36,349 nucleotides of DNA from Syntrophobacterales bacterium GWC2_56_13 (GCA_001830835.1 MICJ01000010.1:5617-41965); one strand, 5' to 3'; positions 6,792 through 16,307 are shown, numbered from the stretch's first letter. A program made the numbers and translations. Notes: generated by a model not told the origin, from the letters alone.

Positions 6792-9358
6792 CGGACCGGC
6801 ACGGTGGAAACATCACGAAACTCGCGGCCGCCGCAGGGAGACCTGCCGGGGAGATCCTCGATTTTTCGGCCAACATCAACCCTCTGGGCCCCCCGGAGTG
6901 GTTCCGCCCCCTGATCAGCGCGCAGGTGAGCTCCCTCGTCCACTACCCCGATCCCGACTGCACGGATCTCGTCCGGGCCTTCGCCGGGCGTTTCGGCGTC
7001 GCGGAGGAGGAGGTCCTCATGGGGAACGGCGAAACGGAGCTCCTCTATCTTCTTCCGCGGGTCCTCGGAAAGGGGCTCGCCGTTATCCCCGTCCCCGCTT
7101 ACGTCGACTACGCCGCCGCGGCCGAACTGGCGGGGCTGACTGTGGAGCGGATTCTCCTCCGGGAGGAGCGGTGCTTCGTCCCGGACCTCGCGGAGATCGA
7201 GGCCGCCCTCCGGGGGGATGAGATCGTTTTCTTAGGCCGGCCGAACAATCCGACCGGTTCTTTCTCTCCCGCCGACGTCCTCCGGCAACTCGCCTGCAGC
7301 CGTCCGGAAACGGCCTTCGTCGTCGACGAAGCCTTCGCCGACTTTGTCGCGGAAGAGAGCCTCCTCGCGAGGGAAAGGCCTTCGAACCTTATCGTTTTAC
7401 GGTCGCTCACCAAATTCTATGCCATCCCCGGTCTCCGCCTGGGCGGCATCGTTGCAGACCGGGAGATCATCCGGCGACTGCGCGCCATCGCTCCGCCCTG
7501 GTCGGTGAACACCCTCGCCCAGGCCGTCGGCGCGGCGGCCCTTCGCGACGTCGAATACGCGGAAGAAACGCGTCGCTTCGTCCGCGAGCGGCGCGCGGAG
7601 CTCACCGGGGAACTCCAGGCGATCCCGGGGCTGGCCGTCTATCCGGGGACGGCCAACTTTCTCCTGATCCGCATCGATCGCGGGGACGTCTCCGCCCCCG
7701 AGCTCGCGCGCCTCCTCCTCGCCGACGGGATCGCCATTCGGGTCTGCGACAACTTCGCCGGCCTCGATCAGCGGTTCTTCCGCGTCGCCGTCCGGACGGC
7801 CGGCGAGAACGGCCGCTTCTGCGACTCCCTCCGGAAGGCCCTGGGCGCTGCGTGTAAAAATAAGGTTCGGCGGCGGACTCCTGTGATCATGGTCCAGGGG
7901 ACCGGCTCGAATGCGGGGAAAAGCATCCTCGTGGCAGCTCTCTGCCGGATCCTCCTCCAGGACGGCTGCCGGGTCGCCCCGTTCAAGGCGCAAAACATGT
8001 CCCTCAACTCGTACGTCACCCGTGACGGCGGCGAGATGGGGCGGGCGCAGGTCGTCCAGGCGCAGGCGTGCAAAATCGATCCCGACGTCCGGATGAATCC
8101 GGTGCTGCTCAAGCCCAACAGCGACACCGGCTCCCAGGTCATCGTCCTCGGAAAGCCCGTCGGGAACATGGACTTCTGGGAGTACACCCGCGACCGGACG
8201 CCCCCCTTCGCTGCTGCGCGGAAGGCCTTCGATTCGCTCGCCGCCGAATACGACGCGATCGTCATGGAGGGGGCGGGAAGCCCCGGCGAGGTCAATCTGA
8301 AGAAGCGGGACATCGTGAACATGAACATGGCCCTCTACGCGGATGCGCCGGTCCTGATCGTCGGCGACATCGACCGGGGCGGCGTCTACGCCTCTTTCGT
8401 GGGGACGATGGAGGTTCTGAGCGAGAGAGAAAGGGCGCTGGTAAAGGGTTTCGTCGTGAACCGCTTCCGCGGCCAGGAGGCATTCCTCGCGGAGGCCCAC
8501 GAATATGTCCTCCGGCATACGGGGCGGCCCGTCCTCGGCATCGTCCCTTACCTCCGCGACCTCGGGCTCCCCGAGGAGGACTCCGTCAGCTTCAGGGACG
8601 GCCTCATCGACGGCCGCGCTCCCGAGGGCGAGCACGTGGAGATCGACGTCATCGACCTCGCCCACATCTCGAACTTCACCGACTTCGATCCTTTCCGGAT
8701 CGAACCGGACGTCCGCCTGCGCGTCGTCCGGTCCCCATCGGAGCTGGACACGCCGGACGCCGTCATCCTTCCCGGGAGCAAGAACGTCATCGGCGATCTC
8801 GCGGACCTGGAGGAGCGCGGGATGGCGCAGAAGATCATGGAGCTGGCGCGCGGAGGCCGGACGGAGATCGTCGGGATCTGCGGCGGCCTCCAGATCCTGG
8901 GAATGGAGATCGCGGATCCGTTCGGGATCGAGTCCGCCGGCAGCCGGACGCTCCCCGGTCTGGGACTACTCCCCGTCCGAACGACACTCGCCCGGGAAAA
9001 GACCCTAACGCGCGTCGCCGCCAGGCACCTCGCTTCGGGCTGCGAGGTTTACGGCTACGAGATCCACCACGGCCTCACCGACAGAGGCAATCTTTCCCCG
9101 CTGCTCCGTAGGGAGGATGGCGAAGGCATCGGCGTTGGCGCGGATGGCGGACGTCTCTGGGGGACCTATCTCCACGGGGTTTTCGACGCGGACGGTTTCC
9201 GCCGCTGGTTCATCGACCGCCTCCGGGTGCGGCGAGGTCTCGCCCCCCTCGGCCGGATCGCGGCCATCTACGACCTGGAGCCGGCCTTCGAACGGCTGGC
9301 CGATGTCGTGAGAAAGAGCTTGAAGATGGATGAGATCTATAAAATCATGGGGCTTTAG
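6788..9358 (+). CDS. cobD-cbiP: Fusion: threonine-phosphate decarboxylase (CobD) - adenosylcobyric acid synthase (CbiP/CobQ)
   Basis: One uninterrupted frame of 856 residues starts at an ATG overlapping the cobS stop. Residues 1 to about 355 are CobD, a PLP aminotransferase-fold enzyme making (R)-1-amino-2-propanol phosphate. They include [29 protein letters not shown] and the PLP lysine Lys209 in [15 protein letters not shown]. After a basic linker (CKNKVRRR), residues about 364-856 are CbiP, the glutamine-dependent enzyme that amidates cobyrinate a,c-diamide at four positions. They include [23 protein letters not shown], the glutaminase nucleophile Cys698 in [11 protein letters not shown], and His796 in GTYLHGVF. 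Both halves look full length with catalytic residues present. A sequencing frameshift joining two genes cannot be excluded, but the junction shows no separate ribosome-binding site. Confidence 0.93.
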   Translation: MTDRHGGNITKLAAAAGRPAGEILDFSANINPLGPPEWFRPLISAQVSSLVHYPDPDCTDLVRAFAGRFGVAEEEVLMGNGETELLYLLPRVLGKGLAVIPVPAYVDYAAAAELAGLTVERILLREERCFVPDLAEIEAALRGDEIVFLGRPNNPTGSFSPADVLRQLACSRPETAFVVDEAFADFVAEESLLARERPSNLIVLRSLTKFYAIPGLRLGGIVADREIIRRLRAIAPPWSVNTLAQAVGAAALRDVEYAEETRRFVRERRAELTGELQAIPGLAVYPGTANFLLIRIDRGDVSAPELARLLLADGIAIRVCDNFAGLDQRFFRVAVRTAGENGRFCDSLRKALGAACKNKVRRRTPVIMVQGTGSNAGKSILVAALCRILLQDGCRVAPFKAQNMSLNSYVTRDGGEMGRAQVVQAQACKIDPDVRMNPVLLKPNSDTGSQVIVLGKPVGNMDFWEYTRDRTPPFAAARKAFDSLAAEYDAIVMEGAGSPGEVNLKKRDIVNMNMALYADAPVLIVGDIDRGGVYASFVGTMEVLSERERALVKGFVVNRFRGQEAFLAEAHEYVLRHTGRPVLGIVPYLRDLGLPEEDSVSFRDGLIDGRAPEGEHVEIDVIDLAHISNFTDFDPFRIEPDVRLRVVRSPSELDTPDAVILPGSKNVIGDLADLEERGMAQKIMELARGGRTEIVGICGGLQILGMEIADPFGIESAGSRTLPGLGLLPVRTTLAREKTLTRVAARHLASGCEVYGYEIHHGLTDRGNLSPLLRREDGEGIGVGADGGRLWGTYLHGVFDADGFRRWFIDRLRVRRGLAPLGRIAAIYDLEPAFERLADVVRKSLKMDEIYKIMGL

Positions 9359-9394
9359 AGGATGATTGCCTTTTTTTTCATTCTGCCCGCAGTC

Positions 9395-9519
9395 CGGGGC
9401 GGCTTCGTAAAAAGCCCCGGAGGCAAGGCGCGTGAGTCCGCAGGAGTGAGGCGTACTTTTCCCGTACGCCGCAACGACGGGGAACGAAACGCAACGCCGC
9501 ATACGGGCTTTTTACGGAG
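9395..9519 (+). repeat. Dispersed intergenic repeat, copy 2 (before cbiB)
   Basis: The 166-nt gap between cbiP and cbiB is mostly a partly palindromic element: GGCTTCGTAAAAAGCCCCGG at its left end mirrors GGGCTTTTTACGGAGCCC at its right, and GGCGTAC/GTACGCC form an inner hairpin at about 9450-9472. The inner block CGCCGCAACGAC also occurs in copy 1. The GGAG at 9516-9519 is the only ribosome-binding site available to cbiB. The long stem followed by T-runs could also act as an attenuator. Confidence 0.65.
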
Positions 9520-9525
9520 CCCCCG

Positions 9526-10488
9526 ATGAGACTGGAATACCAGATCGTCATCGCCATTCTTCTCGACCTCGCGCTGGGGGACCCCCGGTGGTTTCCCCAT
9601 CCGGTCCGCCTCATCGGCCGCCTGATCGCGGCGCTGGAGGGTCCGGCCCGGCGGGCGATCCCCGACGCCCGCGCCGCCGGGGCCGTGACGGCCCTGACCG
9701 TGATCCTGGTCACTGCCCTCGCGACGGCCGCCCTGATCGGAATCGCGGGGCAGATCCACCCCCTTTTTGGGGATGCGATCGGGATCGTCGTCCTCTACAC
9801 GACCATCGCCGCCCGGGATCTCGCCCGCCACAGTCTTGAAGTTTGCCGGGCGCTCGAGAGATTCGACCTGGCGGAGGCGAGGCGTCTCGTCTCGTGGCTC
9901 GTCGGACGAGATACGGAACGCCTGACCGAGACCGAGGTCATCCGCGCCGCCGTGGAGAGTGTCGCCGAGAACACCGTGGACGGGATCATTGCCCCGCTTT
10001 TCTTCGCGGCGCTCGGGGGGCCGGTGGCGGCGATGGCCTACAAGGCAGTCAACACTCTCGACTCGATGATCGGGTATAAGAGCGAACGCTATCTCGATTT
10101 CGGACAGACCGCCGCAAAGATCGATGACGGGGCGAACTACCTCCCGGCCAGGATTGCGGCGCCGATTCTGACCGCGGCTGCAGCCCTCCTCGGTTTCCGG
10201 ACCTCCGCCGCCTGGCGTATCGCCAACCGCGACGGGCGGAAGCACCAGAGCCCGAATGCGGGGATCGCCGAGGCGGCGTTCGCCGGGGCGCTCGGGGTCC
10301 GTCTCGGGGGGGTCATGGAACGCCGGGGGCGGCCCGTCGACCTGCCCGAGATCGGCGATCCGGTCGTGCCGCTCGCGCGCGGGCACATTCTTGCGGCGAA
10401 CCGCCTGATGTTCATGGCCACGGTGATCGCCGTGATGACCTTCCTCGCGGCAAGATGGGGGTTTTCGTCGATCCGGGCGATAGGGTAG
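9526..10488 (+). CDS. cbiB: Adenosylcobinamide-phosphate synthase (cobalamin biosynthesis protein CbiB)
   Basis: This is a 320-residue membrane protein of normal CbiB length. It begins with hydrophobic residues and LDLALGDPRWFPHPVRLIGR, followed by SVAENTVDGIIAPLFFAA, YKAVNTLDSMIGYK and DDGANYLPAR, all CbiB hallmarks. CbiB condenses adenosylcobyric acid with aminopropanol phosphate in the membrane. Its two substrates are the products of the two halves of the fusion protein encoded just upstream. The start ATG follows GGAG contributed by the end of the intergenic repeat. Confidence 0.96.
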   Translation: MRLEYQIVIAILLDLALGDPRWFPHPVRLIGRLIAALEGPARRAIPDARAAGAVTALTVILVTALATAALIGIAGQIHPLFGDAIGIVVLYTTIAARDLARHSLEVCRALERFDLAEARRLVSWLVGRDTERLTETEVIRAAVESVAENTVDGIIAPLFFAALGGPVAAMAYKAVNTLDSMIGYKSERYLDFGQTAAKIDDGANYLPARIAAPILTAAAALLGFRTSAAWRIANRDGRKHQSPNAGIAEAAFAGALGVRLGGVMERRGRPVDLPEIGDPVVPLARGHILAANRLMFMATVIAVMTFLAARWGFSSIRAIG

Positions 10489-10540
10489 AGACGGAGAAAA
10501 ACGGAGGCGGGGTGAGGGTGAAGAGAGGAGGGGTTGAATT

Positions 10541-11068
10541 GTGAGTGAAGAGGGACGGATTCTGATTTTTACCGGTGATGGGAAGGGAAAGACGACGGCC
10601 GCTCTGGGAATGGCCCTCCGGGCGCACGGTCACGGCATTCCGGTCGCGGTCATCCAGTTCGTCAAGTCCGACGTGAAAACCGGGGAGTTCGCCGCCCTGA
10701 GCAAACTACCCGGAGTCGAGATCTTCGTGGCAGGTCTCGGCTTCGTCCCGCCGGAGACTGATCCCCGCTTTGCGGACCACCGCCGGGCGGCACAGGAGGG
10801 GCTCCGGATCGCCTCGGAGGCTGCCTCTTCGGGACGCTACGGCCTCGTGATCCTGGACGAGGGCTGCTATGCCGTCGCCCGAAACCTGGTCGCGGAGGAA
10901 CTCGTCCTTCGCCTCCTCCGGGAAGCGGCCCCCGGCGTCACCGTCGTCCTGACCGGACGGGGCGCTAGAGAAGGGCTCATCGCCGCCGCCGACACGGTCT
11001 CCGAGATCCGCTGCGTGAAGCATGGATTCGATATCGGCCGGAAGGCCCAAAAGGGGGTGGAATTCTAA
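10541..11068 (+). CDS. cobO: Cob(I)yrinic acid a,c-diamide adenosyltransferase (CobA/BtuR/CobO type)
   Basis: The 175-residue protein has the CobA-family P-loop GDGKGKTTAALG (residues 12-23), VIQFVKSD, LDEGCYAV (LDE motif) and VVLTGRGA. It transfers the adenosyl group of ATP to the Co(I) corrinoid, forming the Co-C bond. The start is GTG, with GAGGAGG about 9 nt upstream. The stop TAATG overlaps the cbiA start by one base, implying tight coupling. Family members are called cobA, cobO or btuR in different organisms. Confidence 0.94.
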   Translation: MSEEGRILIFTGDGKGKTTAALGMALRAHGHGIPVAVIQFVKSDVKTGEFAALSKLPGVEIFVAGLGFVPPETDPRFADHRRAAQEGLRIASEAASSGRYGLVILDEGCYAVARNLVAEELVLRLLREAAPGVTVVLTGRGAREGLIAAADTVSEIRCVKHGFDIGRKAQKGVEF

Positions 11069-12444
11069 TGCCGCGCTGTCCGACACTGGTCATCGCCGGG
11101 ACACACAGCGGGTCGGGGAAGACCTCGCTTGCGCTCGCGCTCGCCCATGCGCTCACCCGCCGGGGACTCGCCGTCCAGACCTTCAAGGTGGGCCCTGATT
11201 TCCTTGACCCGACCTACCTCGCCCTCGCTTCCGGACGGCCCTGCTACAATCTCGATGGCTGGATGGCCGGAAGGGAGCACGTCTGCCGTCTCTTTGAACG
11301 GGCCGCAGCGGACGCCGACGTCGCCCTCGTCGAGGGGGTGATGGGGCTTTTCGACGGCGCAGACACGGCAGGACCGGAGGGGAGCACGGCGGAGATCGCC
11401 CGCTGGCTCGACGCGCCAATTCTCCTGGTCGCCAATGTTCACGGGATGGCCCGGAGCCTCGCCGCCCTCGTCAGGGGATTCGCCACCTTCGAGCCCGATC
11501 TCCGGATCAGAGGCGTCGTCGCGAACCACTGCGGCTCGGAGCGCCACGCGGAGTGGCTTGCCGACACACTCCAGGCGGCGGGCCTGCCGCCGCTTGTCGG
11601 GGCAATACCGCGGGGGGCCTTTCCCCAGCTCGCCAGCCGCCACCTCGGTCTTGTCACCGCCGATGAACGGCTCCTGCCTGATGCCGTCCTCGACTCCCTC
11701 GCAAACGCCCTGGAACAACACTTCTCCCTGGAGACGCTCTTCCCGGGGTGGGTTGAAGAGAAAGCGACCCCCTCCTCTCCTGTCCCCGGTTTTCCTGCCC
11801 GCCTGCGAATCGGCGCAGCGCGGGACGCCGCCTTCCACTTCTACTATCAGGATCTCTTCGACACACTCGCCACGGCGGGATGCGAGACGGTTTTCTTCTC
11901 GCCGCTTTCCGACCGGCGACTGCCGGAGGGGATTTCCGGCCTCTATCTTGGCGGGGGATATCCCGAGGCCCACGCGGAGGCCCTGGCCGCCAACGGGGAG
12001 ATCCTCGCCGCGATCCGCGAATATGCCGCCTCCCGAAAGCCCCTCTATGCGGAATGCGGCGGCCTGATGTACCTCTCCCAAGGGCTCCTGGAGGCGGGCG
12101 GCCGCTTCCACCCCTTTCTGGGGATTCTTCCCGCCCGTACGCGGATGCTGGACGGAAAGAAGGCCCTGGGCTACGTGGAGATCACCCTGACGGCAGACTC
12201 TCTCTGGGGACGATGCGGGGATGTCTTCCGGGGCCATGAGTTCCACTACTCGGAGCTGATCGACGACCCTGTTGCCGATCCGGCCTGGCGGACCGTCTAT
12301 GCGCTCCGGCGGCGCCGCTCAGAAGCGGCCGAAGCCGAGGGATTCCAGAAAGAGGCGATCCTGGCGAGTTACACGCACCTCTATTATGCATCCCTGCCGG
12401 CGGCAATCGACCATTTCATCGCTCATTGCGGAGGCACACCATGA
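11068..12444 (+). CDS. cbiA: Cobyrinate a,c-diamide synthase
   Basis: The 458-residue protein has a P-loop GTHSGSGKTS at the N-terminus, KVGPDFLDPTY, VEGVMGLFDG, and a C-terminal type I glutaminase domain with YLGGGYPE and the nucleophile Cys330 in YAECGGLMYL. It amidates the a and c acetate side chains of cob(II)yrinate using glutamine and ATP. Length and architecture are normal. The stop overlaps cbiC by 4 nt. Confidence 0.96.
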   Translation: MPRCPTLVIAGTHSGSGKTSLALALAHALTRRGLAVQTFKVGPDFLDPTYLALASGRPCYNLDGWMAGREHVCRLFERAAADADVALVEGVMGLFDGADTAGPEGSTAEIARWLDAPILLVANVHGMARSLAALVRGFATFEPDLRIRGVVANHCGSERHAEWLADTLQAAGLPPLVGAIPRGAFPQLASRHLGLVTADERLLPDAVLDSLANALEQHFSLETLFPGWVEEKATPSSPVPGFPARLRIGAARDAAFHFYYQDLFDTLATAGCETVFFSPLSDRRLPEGISGLYLGGGYPEAHAEALAANGEILAAIREYAASRKPLYAECGGLMYLSQGLLEAGGRFHPFLGILPARTRMLDGKKALGYVEITLTADSLWGRCGDVFRGHEFHYSELIDDPVADPAWRTVYALRRRRSEAAEAEGFQKEAILASYTHLYYASLPAAIDHFIAHCGGTP

Positions 12445-13133
12445 ATGAAACACCTGTCCGGCCGTTGATGCGCGCCTTTCTGGAGGCGCCCCTGAACGGC
12501 CCGGAGATCGAGGCGAAATCGATGGAGATCATCGACCGGGAAGCCCCGGCGCATTCGTTTCCGCCGGACGAGTGGCAGATCGTCCGGCGGATGATCCACA
12601 CCGCCGGCGACTTCGGGATCATGGAGGCGGTCCTGTTTTCTACGGATGCGGTCGCAGCCGGTGTCAAGGCCCTGCGGGGCTGCCGGTCGATCTATACCGA
12701 CGCGAACATGATCCGCACGGGGATTTCCATGGCCCGGCTCAGGAGCGTCTGCGAATTCTACCGGCGGGAGAGCATTATCTGCCACGTCGCCGACGAAGAC
12801 GTGGCGCGCAAGGCCCGGCGGAGCGGCCTCCCCCGCTCCCTCCACGCAATCCAGAAGGCGAAACCCCTTCTGGACGGGGCGATTGCGGTCATCGGGAACG
12901 CCCCGATCGCCCTGATGGAGCTCAGTAGGATGATCATCGAGGAGGGGCTCCGGCCCTCCCTCGTCGTCGCAATGCCGGTCGGCTTCGTCCACGTCGTGGA
13001 AAGCAAGGAGGAGCTGATGTCGCTCGACGTTCCGTTCATCGCCACGGCGGGCCGCCGCGGGGGCAGTCCGCTCGCGGTCAGCGTCATCCACGCCCTCTGC
13101 GGCCTGGCAGGCAGGGACGGAGCAAGATCATGA
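12441..13133 (+). CDS. cbiC: Cobalt-precorrin-8 methylmutase
   Basis: The 230-residue product contains RRMIHTAGD with the catalytic histidine at residue 53, the DANMIRTGI segment, AVIGNAPIAL and AMPVGFVHVVESKEEL, all characteristic of CbiC/CobH. It moves the methyl group from C-11 to C-12 to give cobyrinate. ATG 12441 overlaps the cbiA stop and follows GGAG; upstream alternative starts would lie inside cbiA. The stop overlaps the next start (ATGA). Confidence 0.95.
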   Translation: MNETPVRPLMRAFLEAPLNGPEIEAKSMEIIDREAPAHSFPPDEWQIVRRMIHTAGDFGIMEAVLFSTDAVAAGVKALRGCRSIYTDANMIRTGISMARLRSVCEFYRRESIICHVADEDVARKARRSGLPRSLHAIQKAKPLLDGAIAVIGNAPIALMELSRMIIEEGLRPSLVVAMPVGFVHVVESKEELMSLDVPFIATAGRRGGSPLAVSVIHALCGLAGRDGARS

Positions 13134-13621
13134 TAGAGCAAGCAATGAGAGCGGAGTGGAAAAATGGAAAGCAGGCCGTGATCCTGATCGGCCACGGAAG
13201 CCGCGCCGCGGGGGCTGACGACGATATGGAGCGTGTCGCGGAATCTCTGAGGAGTACACGCGGCGGGATCGTCGAGCTCTGTCGGATGTCGGGAAAAGTG
13301 ACCCCGTTCACCGAGGCATTTGAAAAATGCATAGGGCAGGATGCGAAGGAAATCATCGTCATCCCCTATTTCCTCCACTTCGGCGTCCATCTGCGCCAGG
13401 ACATCCCGGAGATGCTCCGGGAGGCCGTGGGAAAACACCCGGAGGTCCGCCTGGTCCTCGGCAGGCACCTCGGTTACGACGACACCCTCGTTACCCTCGT
13501 TGAGAGGCGGATCGCGGAATCGGAAGCACTCTGCGACGTCCGGGATCTTCCCCAATCGCCGATCGACAGGCGTCCCGGACCGGAGAAAACCGGTCTTCAT
13601 CTCGATACGAAAGGAGAATGA
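13130..13621 (+). CDS. cbiX: Sirohydrochlorin cobaltochelatase, short form
   Basis: This 163-residue single-domain chelatase resembles the short CbiX type. ILIGHGSR places the first metal-site histidine at residue 22, and YFLHFGVHLRQDIP gives His83 and His87 in the HxxxH arrangement. It inserts cobalt into sirohydrochlorin, the first committed step of the anaerobic pathway. The C-terminal tail after about residue 130 is polar and probably disordered, with no His-rich or Fe-S motif as in some long forms. Overlaps with cbiC and cbiM indicate one transcript. Confidence 0.9.
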   Translation: MIEQAMRAEWKNGKQAVILIGHGSRAAGADDDMERVAESLRSTRGGIVELCRMSGKVTPFTEAFEKCIGQDAKEIIVIPYFLHFGVHLRQDIPEMLREAVGKHPEVRLVLGRHLGYDDTLVTLVERRIAESEALCDVRDLPQSPIDRRPGPEKTGLHLDTKGE

Positions 13622-13623
13622 CC

Positions 13624-14388
13624 ATGATCATGCACCGCAGAAAGAAGAGTGCCCGCATCCGCCGGGCGGCAACCGTCGCCGCAACCGCGGGGACGCTGAT
13701 CGCACTGCCCGCCCAGGCCTTTGCCATGCACATATCGGAGGGGATACTGCCTGCGTCCTGGGCGGTGCTCTGGTACGCCGTTGCCATCCCCTTCGTCGCT
13801 TTGGGGCTCCGGGAGCTTCAGCGGCGCAGCGAAGAGCTCCTCTACTTCAAGCCGCTCGTCGGCCTCGTCGGGGCGGCGGTCTTCATCATCTCCTGCATGC
13901 CCATACCCGTTCCCACCGCCGGAACCTGCTCGCACCCCTGCGGGACGGGCCTTGCCGCCATCTTGATCGGTCCGGGGCTTACCGTCGTCGTCGCAAGCAT
14001 CGCCCTGACCCTTCAGGCGCTCTTCCTCGCCCACGGGGGGCTCACAACCCTCGGGGCGAACATTGTCTCGATGGGTGTGGCAGGGGCCTATGTCGGCTAT
14101 GGGGCTTACTGGATCATCCGCCGCCTGGGGCTCCCGTGGGTGATGGCGGCCTTCCTGGCTGGGCTGCTTTCCGACTGGGCCACTTACGCGATGACCTCCG
14201 TCTCGCTTGCCGCCGCCCTCCACGGCGGGGGTTCGTTTTCGGCGATGTTCTCGCTGATCCTGATCGCCTTCGTACCGACGCAGCTCCCCCTGGGCATTTT
14301 CGAGGGGATCCTCTGTGTTGGGGCGCTCAAATTCGTCCGGAGCCGCAAGCCGGAACTGCTCAGGATGGCGGCGGGAGGTGCGGCATGA
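13624..14388 (+). CDS. cbiM: Cobalt ECF transporter S component CbiM
   Basis: A signal-like N-terminus (RRKK... then TAGTLIALPAQAFA) precedes MHISEGILP. In CbiM the mature N-terminus Met-His forms the Co2+ site after signal cleavage, so cleavage after AFA fits. The rest is a six-to-seven-helix membrane protein with PVPTAGTCSHPCGTGLAAI and FLAHGGLTTLGANI, all CbiM motifs. Three ATGs cluster at 13618, 13624 and 13630. I chose 13624 because AGGAG lies 7 nt upstream, while 13618 is only 1 nt away from it. With CbiN, CbiQ and CbiO it imports cobalt for CbiX. Confidence 0.93.
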   Translation: MIMHRRKKSARIRRAATVAATAGTLIALPAQAFAMHISEGILPASWAVLWYAVAIPFVALGLRELQRRSEELLYFKPLVGLVGAAVFIISCMPIPVPTAGTCSHPCGTGLAAILIGPGLTVVVASIALTLQALFLAHGGLTTLGANIVSMGVAGAYVGYGAYWIIRRLGLPWVMAAFLAGLLSDWATYAMTSVSLAAALHGGGSFSAMFSLILIAFVPTQLPLGIFEGILCVGALKFVRSRKPELLRMAAGGAA

Positions 14389-14672
14389 AAAAAGCGGCTT
14401 TGCTCCTGATTTTCGCCGGACTTTTCCTCTCCGCGCCAGCGTGCCCGCTCGGTCGAGCCGCCTCCTGGTCAGGCGTCGACGAAACGGTGATCGAGAAGTT
14501 CGCAGAGAAGGCCGGACGGACGGCCCGTGAACCGTTCATCAACACCGATCAGGGGGATCTTCTCCTGTTCGTCTTTCTCTTGGCCGGTATGGTCGGGGGG
14601 TTCATCGGGGGATACAACTTCCGGGTCCTCTTTCCGCCGAAGCGTCGCACTGGGGAGGAAAAGCATGTTTGA
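14385..14672 (+). CDS. cbiN: Cobalt transporter accessory membrane protein CbiN-like
   Basis: The 95-residue protein has an N-terminal membrane/signal segment, a short periplasmic part (WSGVDETVIEKFAEKAGR), INTDQGDLLLF, and a second membrane helix with GGFIGGYNFRVLF. Size, topology and position between cbiM and cbiQ match the CbiN-type small component used in Co2+ ECF transporters. The sequence is of the divergent Deltaproteobacterial sort and not the classic enterobacterial one, so the name rests partly on context. It overlaps both neighbours. Confidence 0.8.
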   Translation: MKKAALLLIFAGLFLSAPACPLGRAASWSGVDETVIEKFAEKAGRTAREPFINTDQGDLLLFVFLLAGMVGGFIGGYNFRVLFPPKRRTGEEKHV

Positions 14673-15441
14673 CCTTTTTTCTGATATCTTCACCTACCGG
14701 GACAACGCGCTGACACGGATCGACCCGCGGGTGAAGCTCGTCGTCGCCTTCGCCGCACTCATCGCCGTCGTGACCGCGGAGATGGTCATTCTGCCTCTTT
14801 TCGTCCTCGGCATCTGCCTTGCAACCGTCGCCGCCCTTAGGATTCCCGCCAAACTCGTCGTCGCGCGTCTTGCCGCGCCGCTCTCAATCGTGGCGGTCCT
14901 GGTTGTCATCCAAACCTTTGTCACGGGGACAACGCCCCTTTTCACCGTTACCCTTGCAGGGTGGCAATTCACGGCGAAGGCGGAGGGGCTTCGCCAGGGG
15001 ACACTTTTAGGGGCCCATGTCCTCGGCGCCGTCTCGGTGGTCTTTCTGCTGAGCGTCGTCACACCGGCACATCGGATCTTCCAGGCGCTTCGCTGGTTCA
15101 AGATCTCCCGAAACTGGCTGGAGGTCGCCATCCTTATGTACCGCTACATCTTCGTTCTGATGGACCGCGTGGCGGATCTGGCCGCGGCGCAGAAACTTCG
15201 TCTGGGATACACGGCTCGGGGCCGTGCCATGAGATCGTTCACGACGCTCGCCGGGGCGACGATTATCCATTCGCTCGAACAGTCACAGCGAACGCACGAC
15301 GCGATGCGGCTGCGCGGCTACCGGGGGACGATGCCCTTCGGGCCTCTCCCGGCCGTAAGCGGGAGGGACCGCCGGATCCTGGCCCTCTGTCTGATCGCGA
15401 TCGCGGCCGCCCGGCTTCTGGAGTGGGGGGTGAGCGGATGA
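14665..15441 (+). CDS. cbiQ: Cobalt ECF transporter T component CbiQ
   Basis: The 258-residue integral membrane protein starts MFDLFSDIFTYRDNALTRIDPRVK and contains the two coupling motifs of ECF T components: AQKLRLGYTARG and, nearer the C-terminus, SQRTHDAMRLRGYRG. These Ala-Arg-Gly-type helices transmit ATPase movement from CbiO to CbiM. About five to six membrane segments are visible. ATG 14665 overlaps cbiN by 8 nt and follows GGGGAGG. Confidence 0.92.
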   Translation: MFDLFSDIFTYRDNALTRIDPRVKLVVAFAALIAVVTAEMVILPLFVLGICLATVAALRIPAKLVVARLAAPLSIVAVLVVIQTFVTGTTPLFTVTLAGWQFTAKAEGLRQGTLLGAHVLGAVSVVFLLSVVTPAHRIFQALRWFKISRNWLEVAILMYRYIFVLMDRVADLAAAQKLRLGYTARGRAMRSFTTLAGATIIHSLEQSQRTHDAMRLRGYRGTMPFGPLPAVSGRDRRILALCLIAIAAARLLEWGVSG

Positions 15442-16307
15442 GGGCGATCGACGTCACCGGGGTTCACTTCACCTATGACGACGGCACCGAGGCGCTCTCC
15501 GGGGTCGACTTTCATGTCTCGGAAGGGGAGTTCGTCGCGATCCTGGGCTCCAACGGCTCGGGGAAGACCACGCTGATCCACCTCCTCGTCGGCCTCCTGA
15601 AGGCGCAGACGGGACGGATCAGCATCGGAGGGAGGGAGATCGGGAACCTTTCGGCAGAGGAACTCTACCAGCGGGTGGGCCTCGTCTTCCAGAACCCGAA
15701 CGACCAGCTTTTCGCCGCCACGGTCGAGGAGGACGTCGCCTTCGGCCCCCGGAATCTGAACCTCCCGGAGACGGAGGTGCAAGAGCGCGTCACGGAGGCG
15801 CTCGACGCCGTTGCGGCGCTCCTGCTCCGCGGCCGGGCGATCCACCACCTGAGCTTCGGCGAGCAGAAGCGGGTGTCCCTGGCGGGCGTGATGGCCATGC
15901 GGCCCTCGGTCCTCATCCTCGACGAACCGACGGCGGGGCTCGACCCGGCGGGCGAGGCACAGATGATGCAGCTTCTGAAAAAACTCAACCGCGAGGAAGG
16001 ACTGACGGTCATCCTCGCCACCCATTCGGTGGACATGCTCCCGCTGTTCGCGAACCGGATCTACGTTCTCGACCACGGCCGCGTCCTGCAGGAGGGTCCG
16101 GCGGAGGAGATCTTCTGCCACCAGGAGATGATTGTCCGGGCGAAACTCCGGCTTCCCTACGTTTCCCGTTTGATGTATGAGATGAAGAGGCACGACGGCG
16201 TCCCGATCGACGGCCTGCCCCTCACGATCGGCGAGGCAAGGGTGCAGCTCCTGGAGCTGATCCCGAAGGAGTTGATCATCGCGGAGTTAGAGGAGAAACA
16301 GGCATGA
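15438..16307 (+). CDS. cbiO: Cobalt ECF transporter ATPase CbiO
   Basis: The 289-residue ABC ATPase has Walker A GSNGSGKTT, Q-loop VFQNPNDQLFA, signature LSFGEQKRVSLAG, Walker B VLILDEPTAGLDP and switch histidine ATHSVDML. The Q-loop motif FQNPNDQ is typical of ECF-type ATPases. It powers cobalt uptake with CbiM/N/Q. The signature LSFGEQ departs slightly from the common LSGGQ, which is normal in CbiO-like proteins. The start ATG overlaps the cbiQ stop; the gene then overlaps cbiD. Confidence 0.95.
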   Translation: MRAIDVTGVHFTYDDGTEALSGVDFHVSEGEFVAILGSNGSGKTTLIHLLVGLLKAQTGRISIGGREIGNLSAEELYQRVGLVFQNPNDQLFAATVEEDVAFGPRNLNLPETEVQERVTEALDAVAALLLRGRAIHHLSFGEQKRVSLAGVMAMRPSVLILDEPTAGLDPAGEAQMMQLLKKLNREEGLTVILATHSVDMLPLFANRIYVLDHGRVLQEGPAEEIFCHQEMIVRAKLRLPYVSRLMYEMKRHDGVPIDGLPLTIGEARVQLLELIPKELIIAELEEKQA

